A stretch of DNA of 64,000 nucleotides from JBCBCP01 sp039817385 (lineage in GTDB: Bacteria > Pseudomonadota > Alphaproteobacteria > Rhodobacterales > Rhodobacteraceae): the NCBI GenBank assembly GCA_039817385.1, contig JBCBVY010000003.1, positions 372,001 to 436,000 of the forward strand, given 5' to 3'. Shown here one piece after another: positions 16,455 to 23,513 of this stretch. The translations under genes were made by a program, and so were the position numbers. The first letter of the stretch is position 1; every line of letters begins with the position of its first letter. The notes under the pieces are model-generated. The model made no database searches, was not told the origin of the DNA, and saw only the letters and a list, made by a program, of their open reading frames with translations.

Positions 16455-17576
16455 ATGGACCATATCGACTGGATACTGGGGCGGGGGCGGGCCCTTGGGT
16501 TGCAGGGGCTGGCCGATGGGCTGGGCCCGCGCCTTGTGACCGCGGGCGTGCCCCTGATGCGGCTGCGCTTTGGGATGCGTACAACGCACCCGCTGACCGC
16601 GGCGCTTAGTTACCTCTGGGAGGCGGACGGCACCGCCGAGGTCATGCCAGCAGCCCCGCGCGGGCTGGAGCAGCGCGCCGCCTATATCGGCAGCCCGATG
16701 GCGTATATCGCAGACACGCAGCGGCCCTTTCGCCGTGACTTGCGCGCGCCGCTGGGGAACTATGACCACGTGGTCCTGCACGAGCTGCAACGGCGCGGGG
16801 CGACGGATTACTACGGCCTGCCCCTGCGCTTTGTGGCGGGGCAAGGCGGGACGGTGATCTGGGTCTGCGGCGGGGCGGCGGGTTTTTCGGAAGATGACAT
16901 CGCGCTGCTGACACGGCTTTCGGAGGTGCTTGCGCCCATTGTGGAAGCCCACGCGAACCGCCACTTGGCCGAGGCCATTGCCCATAGCTACCTTGGCCCG
17001 CGTACCGGGCAGTTGGTGCTGGACGGGCGCATCGCGCGCGGCGACATCGAAGAGATCGAGGCGGCGATCCTTTTTTCCGACATCCGCGGCTGGACCGCGG
17101 TGAACGCCACCCGCACCCCGGCGGAGGCGCTGGACATCGCCAATAGCTATTTCGAAGTGCTGTCGGATGCCGTGGCGGGCGCGGGCGGCGAAGTGCTGAA
17201 GTTCACGGGCGACGGGGTGCTGGCGCTCTTTCCGTCTGCGGGCGATCAGCACGCCGCGTGCAGCGCAGCGCTTCGGGCCGCTCAAGGCGCGCTGGCCCGC
17301 GCACGGGACACTGCCCTGCCCGTCCCCTTCGGCACCGGCATCCATTATGGCCGCGTCCTCTATGGCAATGTCGGGGCGCGGGACCGGATCGACTTTACCG
17401 TGCTGGGCCAGGCGGTGAACATCGCGTCCCGGATCGAGGCGTTCTGCGGGCGGATGGAGGAGGCGATCCTGCTGTCGGAGGACGCCGCAACATCCGCGGG
17501 CCAGCCCGTCCGGCAGGTGGGCACCGAGGTGCTCAAGGGTCTGAACAGTCCGGTCCCGCTTTTTGCTCCGGCATGA
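16455..17576 (+). CDS. Adenylate/guanylate cyclase with N-terminal GAF-like sensor domain
   Basis: A 373-residue soluble class III nucleotidyl cyclase. The catalytic domain (about 195-373) contains ILFSDIRGWTAVN with metal Asp209, LKFTGDGVLALF with Lys249 and metal Asp253, and VLGQAVNIASRIE. Lys249 favours ATP as substrate. Residues 1-180 form a soluble region whose second half (YGLPLRFVAGQGGTVIWVCG and LLTRLSEVLAPIVEAHANRH) resembles a GAF-like sensor ending in a signalling helix. No membrane segment is present. The ribosome site before ATG 16455 is weak. It stands alone between convergent and divergent genes, so its signal input is unknown. Confidence 0.88.
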   Translation: MDHIDWILGRGRALGLQGLADGLGPRLVTAGVPLMRLRFGMRTTHPLTAALSYLWEADGTAEVMPAAPRGLEQRAAYIGSPMAYIADTQRPFRRDLRAPLGNYDHVVLHELQRRGATDYYGLPLRFVAGQGGTVIWVCGGAAGFSEDDIALLTRLSEVLAPIVEAHANRHLAEAIAHSYLGPRTGQLVLDGRIARGDIEEIEAAILFSDIRGWTAVNATRTPAEALDIANSYFEVLSDAVAGAGGEVLKFTGDGVLALFPSAGDQHAACSAALRAAQGALARARDTALPVPFGTGIHYGRVLYGNVGARDRIDFTVLGQAVNIASRIEAFCGRMEEAILLSEDAATSAGQPVRQVGTEVLKGLNSPVPLFAPA

Positions 17577-17597
17577 ACGATGACATGCAACGCCCGT

Positions 17598-18176
17598 CTA
17601 AGCGGGCGGCTCCGCGACCGCAGCGTTGGCTTCGATCTGGCGGACAAGGTCCTCCACCCTGATGCGCTCGGGCGCAGTCCCCGGCGCGTGCCCCACTGCA
17701 AGGCGCACACCCGCCGCAAGCGCAACCAGGCCAACGGGGCCCATCACAACCGCCGTACCGATCTCCCCTTCCAACGCGACGAAGAAGGCCAAGACCGTCA
17801 GGCCGACCCCGACCATAGCCAGCAGAACCGCCGTGATGAACATACCGCTGCGCCCGATCCCCGTCGGCCCCAAACTCACCTCGAACAAAGGGCGCGCTTG
17901 GGCCAGATCCGCCAACACCCCGCGCAGGTCCGTAAAAAAGACCCTCTGCACCGCCGCAGGTCCGGTGACAGACAAGACCTCGCGCGCCCCGTCCTGAAAT
18001 TCCAGCGCAAGCGTCACGAAGGAGAGCTCGCGCCCGCCCATCGACACGGCGAAACACGCGTGGTTGAGCGCCGCCCAATGCCGCATCGGCCCGTCGTCGA
18101 CGCGCAGGCCATCGGCGTCATGTTCGACGCGGGTGTCTCCGCGCAAAGCGGCTGGACGATAGCTGAATGCCGTCAT
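17598..18176 (-). CDS. Hypothetical membrane protein with two transmembrane segments
   Basis: About 192 residues. The first half (MTAFSYRPAALRGDTRVEHD onward) is a soluble domain with beta-strand character, and the second half has two adjacent hydrophobic spans (MFITAVLLAMVGVGLTVLAFFVAL and IGTAVVMGPVGLVALAAGVRLAV). ATG 18176 is preferred; a TTG seven codons upstream is possible. It converges on the cyclase gene and diverges from uvrB. I do not recognise the family. Confidence 0.7.
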   Translation of the reverse strand: MTAFSYRPAALRGDTRVEHDADGLRVDDGPMRHWAALNHACFAVSMGGRELSFVTLALEFQDGAREVLSVTGPAAVQRVFFTDLRGVLADLAQARPLFEVSLGPTGIGRSGMFITAVLLAMVGVGLTVLAFFVALEGEIGTAVVMGPVGLVALAAGVRLAVGHAPGTAPERIRVEDLVRQIEANAAVAEPPA

Positions 18177-18360
18177 CAGGTTCTGGGGTTTTCTCAAGGT
18201 TCACGTGCTGTGTCAGAAAACATCATCATCGCGCGGCAAGAAAGGGGCGGCTTCGCCGCGCCACATCACCCGATCAGAGCCGCGTGCGCCGCACATTCTC
18301 CTGCCACTTTCTGACAGCGTCGCACCTTGCATCCTGGGCCATTTACGCCACATTCGCGCT

Positions 18361-20559
18361 ATGCCTTATGCTCATTCCGACGCCTCCGACGCCGCCCTGA
18401 CCCACGCCCCCGCGCCCCCGAAAGAGCGGGAAAAGCTGGAAGGCGGCATCCGGCTGCGCATGAACACCGAATTCAAGCCAGCGGGCGACCAGCCCACCGC
18501 CATCGCAGAGCTGTCCGCGGGTGTGCTGGACGGCGAACAGAACCAGGTCCTCCTCGGCGCGACGGGCACGGGCAAGACTTACACGATGGCCAAGGTGATC
18601 GAGGAAACCCAGCGCCCCGCCATCATCCTCGCCCCGAACAAGACCCTGGCGGCGCAATTGTACGGCGAATTCAAAGGCTTCTTCCCCGACAACGCGGTCG
18701 AGTACTTCGTCAGCTACTACGACTACTACCAGCCCGAGGCCTACGTCCCGCGCTCGGACACCTACATCGAGAAAGAAAGCCAGATCAACGAACAGATCGA
18801 CCGCATGCGCCACTCGGCCACGCGGGCGCTGCTAGAGCGGGACGATGTGATCATCGTCGCCTCCGTCTCCTGCATCTACGGTATCGGCAGCGTTGAGACC
18901 TACGGCGCCATGACACAAGACCTGAAGGTGGGCGGCATGTACGACCAGCGCGCGGTCATGGCCGACCTCGTCGCCCAGCAATACAAGCGCAACGACGCGG
19001 CGTTCCAGCGCGGGTCCTTCCGCGTACGCGGCGACTCGCTCGAAATCTTCCCCGCCCACCTCGAAGACCGCGCGTGGAAGCTGTCCTTCTTCGGCGAAGA
19101 GCTGGAGTCGATCACCGAATTCGACCCCCTCACGGGCGAGAAGCAGGCGAACATGGACCGCGTGCGGGTCTACGCAAACAGCCACTACGTGACGCCGAAG
19201 CCGACAATGGTGCAGGCCATGCAGGGCATCAAGAAAGAGCTCAAGACCCGCCTCGACCAGCTCGTCTCCGAAGGCCGCCTGCTGGAGGCCCAACGGCTCG
19301 AACAGCGCACGAATTTCGATCTGGAAATGCTAGAGGCGACGGGCGTCTGCAACGGGATCGAGAACTACAGCCGCTACCTCACCGGCCGCGCGCCGGGCGA
19401 GCCGCCCCCGACCCTCTTCGAATTCATCCCCGACAACGCCATCGTCTTCGCGGACGAATCCCACGTCTCCGTCCCCCAGATCGGCGCAATGTACAAAGGC
19501 GACTACCGCCGCAAGTTCACGCTGGCCGAGCACGGCTTCCGCCTGCCCTCCTGCATGGACAACCGGCCGCTGAAGTTCGAGGAATGGGACGCAATGCGCC
19601 CCCAATCCGTCTTCGTCAGCGCGACCCCCGCCGCGTGGGAACTGGACCAATCGGGCGGCGTCTTCACCGAACAGGTCATCCGCCCCACCGGCCTTCTGGA
19701 CCCAGAGGTCGAAATCCGCCCCGTCTCCATGCAGGTGGACGACCTTCTGGACGAGGTGCGCAAGGTCGCCGCCGACGGCTACCGCACCCTCTGCACCACG
19801 CTCACGAAACGCATGGCAGAGGACCTGACCGAATACATGCACGAGCAGGGCATAAAGGTCCGCTACATGCACTCCGACATCGACACGATTGAACGGATCG
19901 AGATCCTGCGCGACCTCCGCCTCGGCGCCTTCGACGTGCTGATCGGCATCAACCTGCTGCGCGAGGGGCTCGACATCCCCGAATGTGGCCTCGTGGCGAT
20001 CCTCGATGCCGACAAGGAGGGCTTCCTGCGGTCAGAGACGTCGCTGGTGCAGACCATCGGCCGCGCCGCCCGAAATGCCGAGGGCCGGGTGATCATGTAT
20101 GCCGACAAGATCACCGGCTCGATGGAGCGCGCCCTGGCCGAGACCAACCGCCGCCGCGCCAAGCAGATCGCCTATAACGAGGAACACGGGATCACCCCCG
20201 CGACGGTGAAGAAGAACGTCGAGGATATCCTCGCCGGCCTTTACCAGGGCGACACAGACCAAAGCCGCGTGACCGCCAAGATCGACACGAAACACGGCGG
20301 CAACCTGCAGGCGGTGCTGGACGGCCTGCGCGCCGACATGCGCAAGGCCGCCGAGAACCTGGAGTTTGAAGAAGCCGCCCGCCTGCGTGACGAGGTCAAA
20401 CGCCTGGAGGCCGTGGACCTGGCCGTGTCTGACGACCCGATGGCCCGGCAATCGGCTGTGGAGGCGGCTGTGGACGATGCGCAAAAGGCCTCGGGGCGGT
20501 CTACCGCGGGGCGTCCGGGCCAGCGCGGCGGGAATGTGAAGCGGCGGAAGAAGCGGTGA
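18361..20559 (+). CDS. uvrB: Excinuclease ABC subunit UvrB
   Basis: A 732-residue nucleotide excision repair helicase-like subunit that verifies DNA damage with UvrA and recruits UvrC. Walker A is GATGTGKT (66-73), the damage-probing beta-hairpin contains YYDYYQPEAYVP, the helicase box is FADESHVS, and motif VI is QTIGRAARN. The C-terminal UVR domain (NLEFEEAARLRDEVKRLE) that contacts UvrC is intact, followed by a basic tail. The start ATG 18361 begins a short roseobacter-type N-terminal extension ahead of the conserved GDQPTAI. I could not find a convincing alphaproteobacterial LexA box upstream. Confidence 0.97.
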   Translation: MPYAHSDASDAALTHAPAPPKEREKLEGGIRLRMNTEFKPAGDQPTAIAELSAGVLDGEQNQVLLGATGTGKTYTMAKVIEETQRPAIILAPNKTLAAQLYGEFKGFFPDNAVEYFVSYYDYYQPEAYVPRSDTYIEKESQINEQIDRMRHSATRALLERDDVIIVASVSCIYGIGSVETYGAMTQDLKVGGMYDQRAVMADLVAQQYKRNDAAFQRGSFRVRGDSLEIFPAHLEDRAWKLSFFGEELESITEFDPLTGEKQANMDRVRVYANSHYVTPKPTMVQAMQGIKKELKTRLDQLVSEGRLLEAQRLEQRTNFDLEMLEATGVCNGIENYSRYLTGRAPGEPPPTLFEFIPDNAIVFADESHVSVPQIGAMYKGDYRRKFTLAEHGFRLPSCMDNRPLKFEEWDAMRPQSVFVSATPAAWELDQSGGVFTEQVIRPTGLLDPEVEIRPVSMQVDDLLDEVRKVAADGYRTLCTTLTKRMAEDLTEYMHEQGIKVRYMHSDIDTIERIEILRDLRLGAFDVLIGINLLREGLDIPECGLVAILDADKEGFLRSETSLVQTIGRAARNAEGRVIMYADKITGSMERALAETNRRRAKQIAYNEEHGITPATVKKNVEDILAGLYQGDTDQSRVTAKIDTKHGGNLQAVLDGLRADMRKAAENLEFEEAARLRDEVKRLEAVDLAVSDDPMARQSAVEAAVDDAQKASGRSTAGRPGQRGGNVKRRKKR

Positions 20560-20569
20560 GAATGTAAGC

Positions 20570-21181
20570 CTAAAGAACGATCTTTCTGATCGAGTGGCTC
20601 AATGCTGCGAAAGCCTGCTTGAACGCATCTAACTGTGTAATCCTCAGTGCAGCTTTCACTCGGTCGATGGGACAACCCGCTTTCTGCGCGATGACTGAGG
20701 CGTTTGGATTGGGCGCCAAAAGCAGAACCCCGCAGAGAAAAGCCACGCCAGCAAAGTCGGCGTCGTATTCAATTTCGTCTGCCGGCAAAATGGCATTTTG
20801 CCCGCCTATCTCGCCCATCTTAAAATTTCGTACTTTCGCCGTTTCCTCGAAGTGACCAAGCTCAACATGCATAAATTCGTGCGCGAGAAAAAAGTTGCAA
20901 AACCGATCACCGTTTCGACAGGCATCCATTGTTTCTTTGGAAACGACAAGTGTTGTGAGGTTATCGAAGGTGACAACTCCTGCTCGTTTCGATGAAACAG
21001 CAGAGCCCGCTTTAAAGTACTTTATGCGCGTTTCCTCAAACGTTTCGGCCAGCCCTTCCCAAAGGTCAGCCATATTGACCTTACTAGTGTCATCGTAATC
21101 AATCCGGCGAGTTTGCAATACATCGCGGAAAACTTCGGCTGCATGCTTCGCACTAATCGTGGGTTTCTTTTTCTTGGTCAT
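20570..21181 (-). CDS. ImmA/IrrE-like zinc metallopeptidase domain protein
   Basis: 203 residues with a COG2856-type zincin core: LAHEFMHVELGHFE (HExxH zinc site) and, downstream, EIEYDADFAGVAF, which supplies the third ligand. The N-terminus is lysine-rich. No helix-turn-helix partner (ImmR/XRE type) is adjacent, so it is an orphan. The coding region and its upstream flank are clearly lower in GC (about 45%) than the surrounding genes, suggesting recent transfer. Related proteases cleave repressors of mobile elements or stress regulons, but the target here is unknown. The end lies 10 bp from the convergent uvrB stop. Confidence 0.82.
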   Translation of the reverse strand: MTKKKKPTISAKHAAEVFRDVLQTRRIDYDDTSKVNMADLWEGLAETFEETRIKYFKAGSAVSSKRAGVVTFDNLTTLVVSKETMDACRNGDRFCNFFLAHEFMHVELGHFEETAKVRNFKMGEIGGQNAILPADEIEYDADFAGVAFLCGVLLLAPNPNASVIAQKAGCPIDRVKAALRITQLDAFKQAFAALSHSIRKIVL

Positions 21182-21398
21182 GCTTTGCCTGCTGGAATCT
21201 GCCCGTTAGCGAAACCTTATCATGTGTCGCGCCTCACGAGAATACCAAAATGTTGTAGGAAAACATGTATATCGTAGTTCAGGCTCACTTACATCAATTC
21301 CGCCTGCGCAAGAATTTCGTATCAACACGATTGCTTCGACATCCGCCCAGCCTCCAGCCGGGCTTTGCTCCAACGCTGCACCGCCCTATTTCCGAACC

Positions 21399-21818
21399 AT
21401 GCGGTTATTCGCCTTCCTCCTCCTCACCGCCACCCCGGCCCTCGCCTGGGAATTCTCCCCCACCCCGATCTGCACCCTCACCCACACTGAAGGCCCCGCA
21501 GAGATCACCGTCACCTACGACCACGGCACGCAGCTTTACGCCGTCGCCATCACCTCACCGGATGGCTGGCCGGATGCCTCCGCGTTCTCCATACGTTTTG
21601 ACGGACCGCGGCCGAACACGATCTCGACCGCCCGTCACCAGACCGAAGGCAACACGCTGACCGTCACCGACACCGGCTTTGGCAATGTGCTGGACGGGCT
21701 GGAGTTCAATCGCTCCACCACCGCCTTCACACAGACGGCGGCGGTGACCTTTTCGCTTGATGGCGCGGCGGAGCAGGTAGCGCGGTTTCGGGATTGTACC
21801 AAGGCGCCGGTTGCATGA
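21399..21818 (+). CDS. Hypothetical secreted protein
   Basis: 139 residues with a signal peptide MRLFAFLLLTATPALA before WEFSPTPIC. The mature domain looks all-beta and carries two cysteines (PICTL near the start, FRDCTKA at the end). ATG 21399 is preferred because the 59 in-frame codons upstream lie in the AT-rich spacer and lack family character. It ends in an ATGA overlap with the flavin-reductase-like gene, so the pair is co-translated. The family is not recognised. Confidence 0.78.
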   Translation: MRLFAFLLLTATPALAWEFSPTPICTLTHTEGPAEITVTYDHGTQLYAVAITSPDGWPDASAFSIRFDGPRPNTISTARHQTEGNTLTVTDTGFGNVLDGLEFNRSTTAFTQTAAVTFSLDGAAEQVARFRDCTKAPVA

Positions 21819-22282
21819 CCGATCCGTTCCAGACCGTGACCCCGGAGGCTCGGGCGCAGGCCCGGGGTCTGCTGGACGCGGCCACCTTCGCGGCGCTTGC
21901 GGTCACGCAGGATGGTTGCCCAAGCGTGACGCGCATTGGCCTTGCCACAACCGCCGATGGCGCGCCGCTGAGCCTTGTCTCGCAGTTGTCCCCACACACG
22001 GTAGCGATGGAGGCACACCCGGCCTGCGCTCTACTGGTAGGAGAGCCGGGGCCGAAAGGTGATCCGCTGACCCATCCGCGTCTGACGCTGCACTGCACGG
22101 CCCGCCTCGTTGAGCGGGACACGCCGGAGCATGGGCCGCTGCGCGAACGCTATCTGAGCCTGCGTCCTAAGGCCGCCCTTTATGCCGATTTCGGCGATTT
22201 CCGCTTTGTGGTGTTCGAGGTCCAGAACGCCCTGCTCAACGGCGGCTTTGGCAAAGCGTTCAAGTTCGACGCAGCGCCGTAA
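21815..22282 (+). CDS. Pyridoxamine 5'-phosphate oxidase-like / HugZ-type FMN-binding protein
   Basis: A 155-residue split-barrel flavin fold: ARGLLDAATFAALAVTQDGCP at the N-terminus (substrate/FMN strand), SVTRIGLATTADGAPLSLVS, then ACALLVGEPGPKGDPLTHPRL, which is typical of heme-utilisation HugZ and PNPOx-like proteins. It lacks the C-terminal heme-binding DUF2470 domain of full HugZ, so a general FMN-dependent redox role is safer. The start ATG overlaps the upstream stop (ATGA). Confidence 0.82.
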   Translation: MTDPFQTVTPEARAQARGLLDAATFAALAVTQDGCPSVTRIGLATTADGAPLSLVSQLSPHTVAMEAHPACALLVGEPGPKGDPLTHPRLTLHCTARLVERDTPEHGPLRERYLSLRPKAALYADFGDFRFVVFEVQNALLNGGFGKAFKFDAAP

Positions 22283-22300
22283 GGTGAGTGCCAATCCACC
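22279..22300 (+). repeat. Degenerate GTAG-type REP-like palindrome
   Basis: GTAA then GGTGAGT-GCCA-ATCCACC at the end of the preceding gene, between convergent stops. It differs by a few bases from the intact copy at 28495-28516 and probably represents a decayed REP. Confidence 0.45.
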
Positions 22301-22306
22301 GCGCCC

Positions 22307-22777
22307 TCACCAATGCCGCGTCGCCGCGTCACCCTTCACGATGCCCGTCAGGTTGGGCGTGACCCAGCCGCCGTAAAAGTCCCCGGGCTGCGGCGTGGCT
22401 GGCACACCGCCGACGGTGCATTCCTCCATCAGGCTGCAATAAAAGGCGAAAAACCCATCGAGATCGGCAAAGCGGCTGGAGGGGTTTGTGTAGCTCCACG
22501 CCGCGCGGGCTGAGGTCTTTCCCCCGGCGATCACATCCCAATACCGCGCCTGCCCTTTCCATTCGCACAGCGAACGGCCCGGGGCGTTGCGCATCTGGGC
22601 GCTCACGTCATCGGGGGGAATGTAGTAGGTCGGTGCGTGGTGCGTCTCTAGCACCCGGAAAGCGCGGGTTGTGTCGACGATCACTAACCCGCCAAGGCGG
22701 ACCGTGATGCGTTGCGGCACAGGCTCCAGCCGGGGCGGGCGGGGATAGTCCTGAACATTTTCCGAAGGCAATTCCAT
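22307..22777 (-). CDS. DUF427 domain-containing protein
   Basis: 156 residues. Recognised from PTYYIPPDDV, LCEWKGQARYWDV, AWSYTNPSSRF and the C-terminal PQPGDFYGGWVTPNLTGIVKG, which together are the DUF427 fold. These small cytoplasmic proteins are widespread and have no proven activity. ATG 22777 is used; a TTG three codons upstream is possible. It diverges from the outer-membrane-like gene at 22868. Confidence 0.88.
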   Translation of the reverse strand: MELPSENVQDYPRPPRLEPVPQRITVRLGGLVIVDTTRAFRVLETHHAPTYYIPPDDVSAQMRNAPGRSLCEWKGQARYWDVIAGGKTSARAAWSYTNPSSRFADLDGFFAFYCSLMEECTVGGVPATPQPGDFYGGWVTPNLTGIVKGDAATRHW

Positions 22778-22867
22778 TACGTACAAGTAGCGCAGCCTGC
22801 CACCGCCGCCAGACTAACCGTTTGTTAACCAAAGTTAAGGCAATCTTTCCCCGGGAAAGGAGATGCT

Positions 22868-23509
22868 ATGTGGCGCGCAGCCCTGATTTTGTGCCTATAC
22901 GCCAGCGCTGCGGAGGCGGGCGCATGGCTGCGTGAGCCGGGCGCCGGGTTCTTCGCCCTCAGCGGGACGGTCAATGACCGGATGGAGAACGCGACATCGC
23001 TTTACGTGGAATACGGCCTGCGCGAGGCTCTGACCCTTGGCGCGGACTTGGATGTGAAGACGCAAGGAGGCGCCTATACGTCCGGTGGCGGGCGAGTCTT
23101 TGCCCGCCTGCCGCTTGGCGATGGGACATGGAAGTCCAGCTGGATGCTGGGGCTTGGGGCGCGGGTCGATTCGAGCCACATCAACCCCTTTGCCAGCCTC
23201 GGCTACAGCGTCGGGCGCGGGCTGGATTGGCGGGGTGGAGGCTGGGCCAACCTCGACCTGCGGCTCGATTTGGGGCGCGGCGACACGTCCCAGGTCAAAC
23301 TCGATGGGACCGTTGGTTTGAAAATCGGGGACAAGGGCAAGGCGATGATGCAGCTTTTCCTAACCCTGAAGGACGACAGCGGGCTGGAGGCAACGCTCGC
23401 CCCGTCTTACGTCTTTGCCCCCGGAAAACACGGCGCCTCCTGGCACATCGGGGTCGAAGCAAAAAAGGCCGAGCTTGCAATCAAGCTCGGCCTGTGGCGG
23501 GATTTCTAG
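22868..23509 (+). CDS. Putative outer-membrane beta-barrel protein
   Basis: 213 residues with a short signal peptide (MWRAALILCLYASAAEA), then alternating beta strands such as SLYVEYGLREALTLGADLDV and WANLDLRLDLG, and a C-terminal aromatic residue (WRDF), all typical of a small beta-barrel. GGAGA precedes the ATG. Its last codons double as the intrinsic terminator of the convergent beta-helix gene (23461-23493), which constrains the C-terminal sequence AKKAELAIKLGL. Specific function unknown. Confidence 0.75.
   Translation: MWRAALILCLYASAAEAGAWLREPGAGFFALSGTVNDRMENATSLYVEYGLREALTLGADLDVKTQGGAYTSGGGRVFARLPLGDGTWKSSWMLGLGARVDSSHINPFASLGYSVGRGLDWRGGGWANLDLRLDLGRGDTSQVKLDGTVGLKIGDKGKAMMQLFLTLKDDSGLEATLAPSYVFAPGKHGASWHIGVEAKKAELAIKLGLWRDF
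23461..23493 (-). terminator. Intrinsic terminator inside the opposing CDS
   Basis: On the minus strand a perfect 12-bp stem (AGGCCGAGCTTG pairing with CAAGCTCGGCCT) around a 4-nt loop is followed by a run of six T. It lies 21 bp beyond the stop of the beta-helix gene and ends its transcript, while encoding residues near the C-terminus of the plus-strand gene. Confidence 0.88.
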
Positions 23510-23513
23510 GGGC

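Noticed and set aside
18198..18360. LexA box before uvrB (GTTC-N7-GTTC)
   Set aside because: GTTCACGTGCTGTGT has only the first half-site intact, which is not enough to call.
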